Origin: Clostridium sp. CMCC3677 | GTDB taxonomy: Bacteria > Bacillota > Clostridia > Clostridiales > Clostridiaceae | Assembly: GCF_023845585.1 (NCBI RefSeq) | Contig: NZ_JAMQHS010000004.1 | Location: forward strand, 62,001-126,000 | Reading direction: 5' to 3' | Length of the DNA stretch: 64,000 nt | Made by a program: the position numbers and the translations under genes | Notes under the pieces: generated by a model | The model's input: only the letters and a program-made list of their open reading frames with translations | Told to the model about the DNA's origin: nothing | Database searches by the model: none | Part shown: piece by piece, positions 34,420 through 43,752 of the stretch | How the letters are laid out: the number at the start of each line of letters is the position of its first letter | Position numbering within the stretch: position 1 is the first letter of the stretch

Positions 34420-37400
34420 ATTTACATTCCAATATGGTTAGATTAAAACATTTACATTAATTGTAAAGCATTAGGTTCGGCTTTATTTACATTCCAATAT
34501 GGTTAGATTAAAACACAACCTTTAAGTAAGTTTATATTTAGAATGAAAGAATTTACATTCCAATATGGTTAGATTAAAACTTAATGGGGGGAGGAGCTTT
34601 ACCAACTTATAAGTACATTTACATTCCAATATGGTTAGATTAAAACTGGCAATAGCAAAATAAGGCCTAGATGAACTTTTATTAATTTACATTCCAATAT
34701 GGTTAGATTAAAACTTCTTATAAATCCATTAGTTGTAATACAGTTTAACAAATTTACATTCCAATATGGTTAGATTAAAACTAGCATCTTTATTAGCATT
34801 CCAATACATAGTTAATATCATTTACATTCCAATATGGTTAGATTAAAACTATAGAATTATTCCTTGGAGCAGGATGGGTATACTTATTTACATTCCAATA
34901 TGGTTAGATTAAAACATTAATTGCAGTATTAACATCATCAAGTATTTCATCATTTACATTCCAATATGGTTAGATTAAAACGGTCTTTAAAAATTTTTGG
35001 ACAAACTAGTAAAATAAATTTACATTCCAATATGGTTAGATTAAAACAATTAAATGAGTTGCATAACCTTTTTGTCTATATTGATTTACATTCCAATATG
35101 GTTAGATTAAAACCAAAATTATTAGGTTTTATTAGCCAATCAAAAGTTAATTTACATTCCAATATGGTTAGATTAAAACAAGATGAGAGAGTATGTGAAA
35201 GATGTGGTCCAAAGCAATTTACATTCCAATATGGTTAGATTAAAACTGGATATTTTGGTTTACCGGGTAAGGGTAAGACTGATTTACATTCCAATATGGT
35301 TAGATTAAAACTTTATTACTTAAAATTTTAGAGAGAAGGTATCGAAAATTTACATTCCAATATGGTTAGATTAAAACTTTAATACATTTCACCCGCATTT
35401 TCATGTTGTACTCAATTTACATTCCAATATGGTTAGATTAAAACTGTTACAGCGTTAGGTGCTGTAGTAGTTGTTGGTGTATTTACATTCCAATATGGTT
35501 AGATTAAAACAACCTGTGTTATGGAAATATGGTGTGAGTTATTTAAATTTACATTCCAATATGGTTAGATTAAAACGAAGATAGAAAAATAGAAATAAGA
35601 ATGATATAGATATTTACATTCCAATATGGTTAGATTAAAACAGCATTCATTCTTTTATCTAAATACTCTTTTATCTCATTTACATTCCAATATGGTTAGA
35701 TTAAAACAGATGTAGTTTTACCATGTGGTCGTGATGGATATTTATTTACATTCCAATATGGTTAGATTAAAACAATCTTAATTTGTCTGAAATACTATCA
35801 TGTATTTTTATTTACATTCCAATATGGTTAGATTAAAACCCAAAAGAAAGCATATCTCTAAGTAGCATTTTTTCAATTTACATTCCAATATGGTTAGATT
35901 AAAACTATTACTAAAGGTTTTTTTTCATTAAATATATAATTATTTACATTCCAATATGGTTAGATTAAAACTCCAGTTGGCTCATCTTGTATATAATCTG
36001 TACCATCATTTACATTCCAATATGGTTAGATTAAAACCTGTACATGAAGTTACGCCTTGTGCTTTTAATCTTATTTACATTCCAATATGGTTAGATTAAA
36101 ACTATCTCTTGCTGAAGCTATATCAGTACCATCATAAGCATTTACATTCCAATATGGTTAGATTAAAACTTTTATAGTTGTAAATGCAAAATATTAGATC
36201 TTTTATTTACATTCCAATATGGTTAGATTAAAACGACAACTATTAGATAATATAAAACAATTTTTTATAAAATTTACATTCCAATATGGTTAGATTAAAA
36301 CTTAACTTCAATTGCAATACCTCTTCTATTCTCATTCATTTACATTCCAATATGGTTAGATTAAAACTATCTCTTGCTGAAGCTATATCAGTACCATCAT
36401 AAGCATTTACATTCCAATATGGTTAGATTAAAACTTCTCCAACTCTTGACTAACCCAGGAAGTTCTTCCTCATTTACATTCCAATATGGTTAGATTAAAA
36501 CATCAGCTACTTTTCTTGCTATTGCTTGATATTCATCATTTACATTCCAATATGGTTAGATTAAAACCCTTTATATCTTTTATCTGCCTTTGCTTAGTCT
36601 TTATTTACATTCCAATATGGTTAGATTAAAACTAATTCATCTCAGAAAGATAACATTAATTTTCCCAAATTTACATTCCAATATGGTTAGATTAAAACCA
36701 TCAAAATAGTATTTAATTCCTGTATTGATTGTTGTATTTACATTCCAATATGGTTAGATTAAAACCTAATATTGCTTGGACCATATGAGTATTAAATAAT
36801 ATATTTACATTCCAATATGGTTAGATTAAAACTGCTACCTAAAACTATTCTTCCTTATTTTCTTTTTGATTTACATTCCAATATGGTTAGATTAAAACAT
36901 CAAATTTTGGATTAATTAATGCTAACAATGTTGAATTTACATTCCAATATGGTTAGATTAAAACGCCTTCTTTTATTATTTTTAAATATTTATCTAATGA
37001 TTTACATTCCAATATGGTTAGATTAAAACGAATATAGATAAAAATATTAAATGTTGTCCTTATTGATTTACATTCCAATATGGTTAGATTAAAACCAATG
37101 CAGCAGCTAATTTACTCGCAGTTATAAGTTGATTTACATTCCAATATGGTTAGATTAAAACGCTTTGGCTACATCTCACCCTTGTTTTTATTTCAAGATT
37201 TACATTCCAATATGGTTAGATTAAAACTCTAGCAACTTCAATATTTCTGTTATCATCTACGTTATTTACATTCCAATATGGTTAGATTAAAACCCAGCAT
37301 CAACAAAAGCTTTTTTTAAGTTATCTAAATTTACATTCCAATATGGTTAGATTAAAACATATATGGATAAAAAAGTTTTAGAAGTATCTCAAATATTTAC

Positions 37401-37556
37401 ATTCCAATATGGTTAGATTAAAACATCTTCTTTTTCTTCTACACTAACTTCTTTATTTTTATTTACATTCCAATATGGTTAGATTAAAACATTCAAAGAC
37501 AATATTGATATTATAGATTTTCTAAAATTTACATTCCAATATGGTTAGATTAAAAC
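34420..37556 (-). CRISPR. Type I-B CRISPR array, 48 repeats and 47 spacers
   Basis: 48 copies of a 30-bp repeat that on the plus strand starts ATTTACATTCC and ends GGTTAGATTAAAAC, all apparently identical. Spacers are 34-38 bp. The repeat is read in the crRNA sense on the minus strand (GTTTTAATC... ending ATGTAAAT, the 8-nt handle typical of clostridial I-B systems). The leader is therefore at the right end, next to cas2, and the newest spacers are near 37.5 kb. One spacer occurs twice (36103-36139 and 36368-36404). Spacers at 35180-35216 and 35247-35281 encode protein motifs seen in phages. The left-most repeat is not degenerate. Confidence 0.98.
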
Positions 37557-37756
37557 ACGTATCTATACTAAACAAGTAATTTCAACGGTCTTAGCATAAA
37601 AATTGTCAATGTACATAAATTAATTATATTTAACTTTATAATTAACATACATTTCATAAAATAACCTTCTAAGCACTACTAACATCAATACATTGTCGTC
37701 CCCCCATAAATTTAGCATTATCTGATATCGACAATAAAATATATTATTAAATAACT
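37557..37756 (-). promoter_or_regulatory. CRISPR leader
   Basis: 200 AT-rich non-coding bases separate cas2 from the leader-end repeat. On the minus strand they run toward the first repeat. They should hold the array promoter and the integration signals used by Cas1-Cas2. ATTGTCGATATCAG and its inverse CGACAAT near 37698-37735 form a small inverted repeat around a C-run. Confidence 0.7.
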
Positions 37757-38035
37757 TTAAAAGAAATTGGATGTTGCATCATCCTTTTTACCCCAAAATT
37801 CTTTATCAAGCCATTTTTGACTCCTACTTTTAAATATTATCACAGAATCAATATCTTTTCTAATAAAATTATTCAACTCTGCTTTCAGTTGTGCAATTTG
37901 CCCATTACTTAGCTCTCCCTCAAAAACAGAATTTTGTATATGAGTTAAATATTTCTTGCATATTTTAAAAACACGCCCTAATATTCTTTGTCCATTTTCA
38001 TCACCGCTTATATCATATACTAAAACCACATACAT
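37757..38035 (-). CDS. cas2: CRISPR-associated endoribonuclease/integrase subunit Cas2
   Basis: A 92-residue Cas2 with the ferredoxin-like start MYVVLVYDISGDENGQR; Asp8 is the usual metal-binding residue. YLTHIQNSVFEGELS and SVIIFKS are also standard. It forms the adaptation complex with Cas1. It is the last gene of the cas operon, 12 bases after cas1, and borders the CRISPR leader. Confidence 0.95.
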   Translation of the reverse strand: MYVVLVYDISGDENGQRILGRVFKICKKYLTHIQNSVFEGELSNGQIAQLKAELNNFIRKDIDSVIIFKSRSQKWLDKEFWGKKDDATSNFF

Positions 38036-38047
38036 TTAATATATCAC

Positions 38048-39046
38048 CTACCACCACATTTTAAATCCTTCGTATTCTTTTTCACCTATAATATGCTTTA
38101 TCAATTTATAGCACTCAAGCCTTATTAAACGCTTATATGTTACATCTTTTCCTAACTCCTTATGATGAATTGTAGTTTTTAACATTTCATCAAATTTAAT
38201 AGATATACTTCTAGATGCCTCTTTAGTTAAATGTAAACAGTTCAGTTCCCTAGTAAAGCTACTTTCAGTTATCTGATTCTTATTTAACATTGAAAAAATC
38301 AATCTATCTCCTAAAATAGGTTTAAATATTTCTGCCAAATCTAAGCTTAAGGAAAATCTTCTTACTCCTGGTTCATGCAAATAACTTATTGTAGGATTAA
38401 GTTGTGTTCTATAAATCTCACATAAAACCCTTGTATACACTAAACCATTAACAAAAGATATCATTGTATTTATCATATTATCTGGAGGATTTTTAATCCT
38501 TTTCTCAAAATCTATCTTTTGATTAACGATAATATTCCAAGTTGAATAATACTGTTTTCTAATATTGCCTTCAATACCCATTAACTCATTAATACTTTTG
38601 GTTTCTGATATCTTCCTTTTAAGAGAATTAATTTCTATCATAGCTTTTTCAACATCTTTACCTCTACCATTATAATACCTTAAATTTCTATAGATATTTG
38701 CTGCTGCTGATTCTATAAACTTCTTCGCTATATATAAACGTTTTTCACTATCTTCATAACACCTAACTTGCTTTACCAATAAATCTCCTGCCAATAAAGT
38801 TTCTTTAGGATAAAAACTTCCTGTATAAAAGCTATAATAATTAAAAAAATGAATGGGTATTTTATATTTAGATGCATAATTAATAAATTTTGTATTAAAT
38901 GTCATCTCACTCATAACATATATATCTTCAATTTGTTCAATAGGTATATCCCTATATTCATTGTCACTATTTATAAATCTTAATGTATTATCCTTCCTTT
39001 TAATTTCACCATTATTATAAATATAGAAACTACGCTTCATCTCCAT
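38048..39046 (-). CDS. cas1: CRISPR-associated integrase Cas1 (type I-B)
   Basis: A 332-residue Cas1. The metal ligands line up as Glu159 (MGIEGNIRKQYY), His224 (SYLHEPGVRR) and Asp236 (LSLDLAEIFKP). It begins KRSFYIYNNGEIKRKDNTL, typical of I-B Cas1. It integrates new spacers at the leader end with Cas2. It lies 10 bases downstream of cas4 and 12 upstream of cas2. An AAGGAGTG site precedes the ATG. Confidence 0.96.
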   Translation of the reverse strand: MEMKRSFYIYNNGEIKRKDNTLRFINSDNEYRDIPIEQIEDIYVMSEMTFNTKFINYASKYKIPIHFFNYYSFYTGSFYPKETLLAGDLLVKQVRCYEDSEKRLYIAKKFIESAAANIYRNLRYYNGRGKDVEKAMIEINSLKRKISETKSINELMGIEGNIRKQYYSTWNIIVNQKIDFEKRIKNPPDNMINTMISFVNGLVYTRVLCEIYRTQLNPTISYLHEPGVRRFSLSLDLAEIFKPILGDRLIFSMLNKNQITESSFTRELNCLHLTKEASRSISIKFDEMLKTTIHHKELGKDVTYKRLIRLECYKLIKHIIGEKEYEGFKMWW

Positions 39047-39056
39047 TCACTCCTTT

Positions 39057-39551
39057 TTAAATATAGCAGAGTTCAAAATATGCACAACTCTTGCAAATTT
39101 TCTTCTTATCTAATACTGGTGGAATTGTCATACTTACAATTTGTTTTAAATCTATTATTAATTCATCAATATTTTTTTCATCATCTTCTGTTAATTCTAT
39201 ATCAATGCTTTGCTTTAATAATGGATAATCAACCTTACCTTTAATACCCTCAACACCTTTTTGCTTTAAATAATACAAATAATATTTTATTTGCATTATA
39301 CCTGCTTCTTCTATTTTTCTACTTTTTTTTATCTCATGTAATATCCCTTTATTTTTAATGTAATCAATACTAATTACATCATCAATATTAATATGCTTTT
39401 CCTCTCTTGCATAAGTAGTCTCATCAATAACCTTTCCTATTTGAACATTCTCATTTTCTACTTCCATCTGAATCTCATGGTAGAAATACCATAGTTTTCT
39501 TTTACACACAATATAATAATAAATCATAGTTCCACTAATTGGCTTGTACAT
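39057..39551 (-). CDS. cas4: CRISPR-associated exonuclease Cas4
   Basis: A 164-residue Cas4. The four iron-sulfur cysteines are Cys16 near the N-terminus (YYYIVCKRKLW) and Cys153, Cys156 and Cys162 at the C-terminus (CKSCAYFELC). The RecB-like nuclease core is in between (VISIDYIKNKGILHEIKKS). It processes prespacers and helps choose PAM-flanked DNA. It lies in the adaptation block cas4-cas1-cas2. Confidence 0.94.
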   Translation of the reverse strand: MYKPISGTMIYYYIVCKRKLWYFYHEIQMEVENENVQIGKVIDETTYAREEKHINIDDVISIDYIKNKGILHEIKKSRKIEEAGIMQIKYYLYYLKQKGVEGIKGKVDYPLLKQSIDIELTEDDEKNIDELIIDLKQIVSMTIPPVLDKKKICKSCAYFELCYI

Positions 39552-39568
39552 AAAATCTCCCCCACATA

Positions 39569-41764
39569 TTATAGAAAATTATCAAAGCTTTCCTCTAACC
39601 CTTTAACTTCTTGAGCTGTTAATCTTATAAAACCAAGTTCATTATAATTACAATCAATAATATCAATAAATTCATATTTACTTAATTGAAGTGATTTAAA
39701 TTTTAACTTTTTCCCCTTTACCTCTATATCATATCTACCTACAGGAACAGTATATTTCTTAACCTCTTCCTTTAATTTTATCTTTTCTGAAGTCTGTATT
39801 TTATTATCTAATAAAAGTTCGCAATTTTCATCTATTTCTCTTTGATACTCTTCATAAATATTTCTAGGAATTACATCATAAGAAACTATATCTCTTAATT
39901 TCACATCTCTTTTATCTAGTTCATATGGTTCTAAATCTCTTACCCATCTTTCAAACTTTTTATATTTGTAAAAATAATCACTACCTTTTAAATTTTCAGT
40001 AGTTAAGTACTTATTTATAATATTTATCTTATCTTTTTCTGTTAATATACCATCAACGTACATTAATGCTTCTCTAGATAAACAATGTATTTTACTATCA
40101 ATAAAACCCTTATCCCCATTTGTTAAAAGATTACTATCTATTTTTAAAAATACAAAACAATTATACTCATCTATAGTTTTACTTCCTTTTCTATTACATC
40201 TTCCAAGTCTTTGAAATAAGCCATTTATATCAGATAATTCTGTAAATAAATAATCAAAATCTATATCTAAACTAGCCTCTACAATTTGTGTGGATATCCA
40301 TATTCCACTACCTTGCTTTTCAGTTCTACCAAACTCTAATATAGCAGCCTCCTTTTCAGCTCTATCACACTTGATAAACTTACTATGGAGTAGATTAAGT
40401 TCTTCTACACCTTTTTCTAATAACTCCTGATATATCTGTTGTGCTTTTTTTACAGTATTACAAACAACAAGTATCTTATTACTTATTCCTTTTTCATTAT
40501 TTTCTTGGTACTTTTTGTATATTAAATTACAATCAATTTCACTATCATAAACTTTTATATTATGTCTCTTACTATCATTAATAAATGTAGCTTCTTCAAA
40601 TTCTATTAGATCTTCACCATCTTTTAAAAAATCTTTTATAAATGGTGCTAATGTTGCTGTTAAAATTGCAACCTTACCACCAAATTTATTTATGACTTTA
40701 ATTCCATAAATTAAATATGCTAATAAATCACTACTATACATTTGAATTTCATCAATAACTATCTTTGAATATGATAAGGTTGCGATTTTCAGTTCATACC
40801 CTGGACATTTAAATACAAAATCAAATAACTGATCTAATGTAGAAATATTAATAGGTATAGATAATTGCTTGCCATGCTTATAATACTCCATAATATCCAT
40901 TTCACAATTTTTATGATTATTATAATAAGTTAAGGCATCTGAGTGTAATAAAGCTAATCTAGATTCAATTTCCTTTTCTTCTAAAATATCATCTTTAACT
41001 CTTTTATAAATTGAATTTATAGCTGTTTTAAGAGGCAATATGAAAAATCCCTTATTATTCCCTATCCAATGTAATCCAGCCTCTGTTTTTCCCATACCTG
41101 TTTGAGCAACAACTATAATATTTTTATCAGTATTTTTTATACAAAATTCTTGGAGCTCATTCCAATTCGCCTTTGGGTTCTTCTTTTTCCAATTATTTAA
41201 TAAATTATTAAGCCCACTTACTAAAAAATCATTTATATATTCAATTACCATTTCTCCACTTGCGCTATAATCACATTTATTAAGAAGTCCTTTAATTAAA
41301 ATTGCATCTCTATCTTTTGATATATTTTTTATCTTAGTAGGTAAACTAATCTTAATTGAGTAAATCTCAAAATCACTTAATAACTTTTTTGCTAATTGTT
41401 TACGTTCCTGATTTGATATTTCTATTAAGTTATCACAATAATTGTGATGATATAATACTGCAAATACAACCTTATAGTAGTCTTCTTTGTTCTCAAACTC
41501 ACCTTGATTTATAAAATAAAGAGACAGCACATTATGAGCCATCTCAGTATTTTCATTGAAGGTGCTATTGTTTTGTATTCTTTTTTGAAACTCTCTATTA
41601 GCTTTTCCATAATCATGATACTCACAAGCAACTTTTGTAAGCTTATATACATAGTTATCCTTTATATAATTGAAATTCTGTAAAGTCTCAAGATTTGCTA
41701 ATAGTTCATCTGTATGCTGCCTTATTGTTTTGTTTGGTTTTGCTTTATATATTGATAAATCCAC
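39569..41764 (-). CDS. cas3: CRISPR-associated helicase/nuclease Cas3
   Basis: A 731-residue Cas3. The N-terminal HD nuclease shows CEYHDYGKANREFQ (His50, Asp51) and further histidines (AHNVLSLYF, LYHHNYCDNL). The helicase has Walker A AQTGMGKTEAG (~220-230), a DEIQ box at 338-341 instead of the commoner DExH, and motif VI LFQRLGRCNRKG. It degrades DNA recruited by Cascade. It follows cas5 by 17 bases and precedes cas4 by 17. Confidence 0.95.
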   Translation of the reverse strand: MDLSIYKAKPNKTIRQHTDELLANLETLQNFNYIKDNYVYKLTKVACEYHDYGKANREFQKRIQNNSTFNENTEMAHNVLSLYFINQGEFENKEDYYKVVFAVLYHHNYCDNLIEISNQERKQLAKKLLSDFEIYSIKISLPTKIKNISKDRDAILIKGLLNKCDYSASGEMVIEYINDFLVSGLNNLLNNWKKKNPKANWNELQEFCIKNTDKNIIVVAQTGMGKTEAGLHWIGNNKGFFILPLKTAINSIYKRVKDDILEEKEIESRLALLHSDALTYYNNHKNCEMDIMEYYKHGKQLSIPINISTLDQLFDFVFKCPGYELKIATLSYSKIVIDEIQMYSSDLLAYLIYGIKVINKFGGKVAILTATLAPFIKDFLKDGEDLIEFEEATFINDSKRHNIKVYDSEIDCNLIYKKYQENNEKGISNKILVVCNTVKKAQQIYQELLEKGVEELNLLHSKFIKCDRAEKEAAILEFGRTEKQGSGIWISTQIVEASLDIDFDYLFTELSDINGLFQRLGRCNRKGSKTIDEYNCFVFLKIDSNLLTNGDKGFIDSKIHCLSREALMYVDGILTEKDKINIINKYLTTENLKGSDYFYKYKKFERWVRDLEPYELDKRDVKLRDIVSYDVIPRNIYEEYQREIDENCELLLDNKIQTSEKIKLKEEVKKYTVPVGRYDIEVKGKKLKFKSLQLSKYEFIDIIDCNYNELGFIRLTAQEVKGLEESFDNFL

Positions 41765-41781
41765 AATACTCCCCCTAAATT

Positions 41782-42861
41782 CTAATTAAAATTAACTATA
41801 TATGATTTATCCTCACCAATATCAAAATAAAGATTATTATCACCTTCATCTGCACTATATGCTGAAGCATAAACAACTTTTTTCTTTTCAAAAACACGTT
41901 TACTATTCTCTATTTTATAATTTTTATTCAAATAATATTTTGTTCCATTTGCGTTTATTTTTTCGCCTACATTTAAATATACCTTCTCATTCTTTATCAA
42001 ATCACAATCTATATATGAAGAGTATTCGCTAGTAATTCCCTCTTCAAATTCATCTTTAACATCTACAAAACAAACATCCTTAATATCTACAAAATCTTCA
42101 CTTCTACCTATTGATTTTAAATTATATATATTTTCTTTAATGTCTATAAGAGTATCTTTATCACTCTTTATATGAAGTACTAGCTCTATATTATTTAAAA
42201 CTTCATAGTACTTTAAAGATGTTGTTATACTAGCAAACCTAGAATATGGTATCTCATATTGCTCAACTTTGTACTCTTTAAACCTGGTATTAATAGTTTT
42301 TTCTAGTTGCTTTATTTCTTGTTCTCTTTTAACTATTCCTTTTAATTTTTCAGAATTACCTTTAAACTTCTTTTTTTTATCTACCAATGTTTTTTTACGT
42401 TTTTTTACAATGGCTAAAACCTTATCTAATCTATCCTTTTTAAACTTTGCAATTTCATCTGATAATTTTTTTAAATCCCTGTATTCTTTTAATAATTCTT
42501 CATTATAAACTTGTATTGTAATACCATTTCTAAAACTGTTTCCCTTAGATTTTATTGCTTTTCCAACTTTATCAAAGGCTGTTGATAGTAATGATCCATT
42601 TTTCATTTTAACTAAAATCCCTCTATCATCCATAATGGAATTCAAAAAGCAATAATCTGTATAAGGTTCTTTATGCATGGATTCATATTTACCCTGAATA
42701 CTAATATCCATAGGATGATATGATTTGTATTCACAAGCATTGTGTATTGCTCCTATTACAGTTGAAAATGGTGGAAGTGGGTAGGTCATTTTATTTATAA
42801 CAGTTTCTTCTTTTTTATAATTTGCACTACTTTGAGTTAATCTAATTCTTAGAACTTCCAT
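41782..42861 (-). CDS. cas5: Cas5 (type I-B) with a lysine-rich coiled-coil insertion
   Basis: A 359-residue Cas5, larger than most Cas5 proteins (about 200-260). The N-terminal RAMP fold is clear: RIRLTQSSANYKKEETVIN, then PLPPFSTVIGAIHNACEY. Residues ~120-200 form a strongly basic, heptad-like helical insertion rich in KK, EK and RE pairs. The rest of the RAMP fold resumes at QYEIPYSRFASITTSLKYYE. In the effector complex Cas5 holds the 5' handle of the crRNA. The insertion might contact crRNA, target DNA or a partner. It is four bases downstream of cas7. Confidence 0.88.
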   Translation of the reverse strand: MEVLRIRLTQSSANYKKEETVINKMTYPLPPFSTVIGAIHNACEYKSYHPMDISIQGKYESMHKEPYTDYCFLNSIMDDRGILVKMKNGSLLSTAFDKVGKAIKSKGNSFRNGITIQVYNEELLKEYRDLKKLSDEIAKFKKDRLDKVLAIVKKRKKTLVDKKKKFKGNSEKLKGIVKREQEIKQLEKTINTRFKEYKVEQYEIPYSRFASITTSLKYYEVLNNIELVLHIKSDKDTLIDIKENIYNLKSIGRSEDFVDIKDVCFVDVKDEFEEGITSEYSSYIDCDLIKNEKVYLNVGEKINANGTKYYLNKNYKIENSKRVFEKKKVVYASAYSADEGDNNLYFDIGEDKSYIVNFN

Positions 42862-42864
42862 ATC

Positions 42865-43752
42865 TTATACCCCATAATATGTGTTAACTTTTTCTCTTAA
42901 CTCCTCAAAGAATTTTGTAACACTAGTTGGTTGTAATTCATTTTTTATTTCCTCTTCATTTTTAAAGTTTCCACCCTCTAATAATGCTACAGAACATCCA
43001 TTTGCTATTCTATCTTTTAAATCCTCAGTAATTAAGACTTTATCTTCTTTAACCTTTACAACATTTTCAAAATAATGAGTTTTTCTATTTGTTAGTCCAC
43101 CTACAATAAATAATGGCTCTGCATTATCTAGATTACCTTTAACAACTAGATTAAGATTCTCTACAGCATCTAACATCGATATAACTCTATCTGCCTTTTC
43201 TTTTGCATCTGCCTCTGGCGTTTCAAAGTTTTCATCTTTTCCTATCATTTCAAGATCTATAGTTAAGCTATACATTTTTAATGTTTTATCATACTCATAT
43301 TGATATGGCATAAGCCCGCATTTACCAGCATCTGCTTGTAGATTAATATTATTATTTTTTGCAAAGTTTCCTGCAAGGTATAAATTATTATGGAACCTTG
43401 TTTCATTTACAAAGTCATCACAAGCAATTGCATCTGTCAAATAAAATGAACTTTTTCTTATATAAGTATTTTCCATAGTGTTCATATATCCACCTTCTAA
43501 AGCTCTGCAATTACATGCATTTAATTCCTTAGAAACTACCTTTTGATTTACCTTTTTATCTACAACTGTTTTTAAATCTTCATACATTCCACTTTGAACC
43601 ATTATTGCATTTTTAAGACTTTCCCTACTCCTTGTTGCATAGCTTTTCCCGTTTTTAAAAACCTTTTGTACGCTTGATATATTTCCTAACCCCTCACCAT
43701 AGTTTGATGTCATATTTGCTACTACTGTTAATGTTAATGCTTTATTTTTCAT
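42865..43752 (-). CDS. cas7: Cas7 (type I-B, Cst2/DevR family)
   Basis: A 295-residue Cas7 backbone subunit of the Cst2/DevR (Tneap) group. It begins MKNKALTLTVVANMTSNYGE, followed by TRSRESLKNAIMVQSG, a typical family segment. ETRFHNNLYLAGNFAK follows, and IVGGLTNRKTHYFENV lies in the second half. The start is set at 43752 because GGAGG lies eight bases upstream. An ATG five codons earlier sits inside that site. It overlaps the end of cas8 by 11 bases, so it is translationally coupled. Confidence 0.92.
   Translation of the reverse strand: MKNKALTLTVVANMTSNYGEGLGNISSVQKVFKNGKSYATRSRESLKNAIMVQSGMYEDLKTVVDKKVNQKVVSKELNACNCRALEGGYMNTMENTYIRKSSFYLTDAIACDDFVNETRFHNNLYLAGNFAKNNNINLQADAGKCGLMPYQYEYDKTLKMYSLTIDLEMIGKDENFETPEADAKEKADRVISMLDAVENLNLVVKGNLDNAEPLFIVGGLTNRKTHYFENVVKVKEDKVLITEDLKDRIANGCSVALLEGGNFKNEEEIKNELQPTSVTKFFEELREKVNTYYGV

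Noticed and set aside
34966..35238. A 90-codon open frame with repeated MVRLK and LHSNMV motifs
   Set aside because: It is a chance reading through several CRISPR repeats and spacers; the repeated peptide is the translated repeat.
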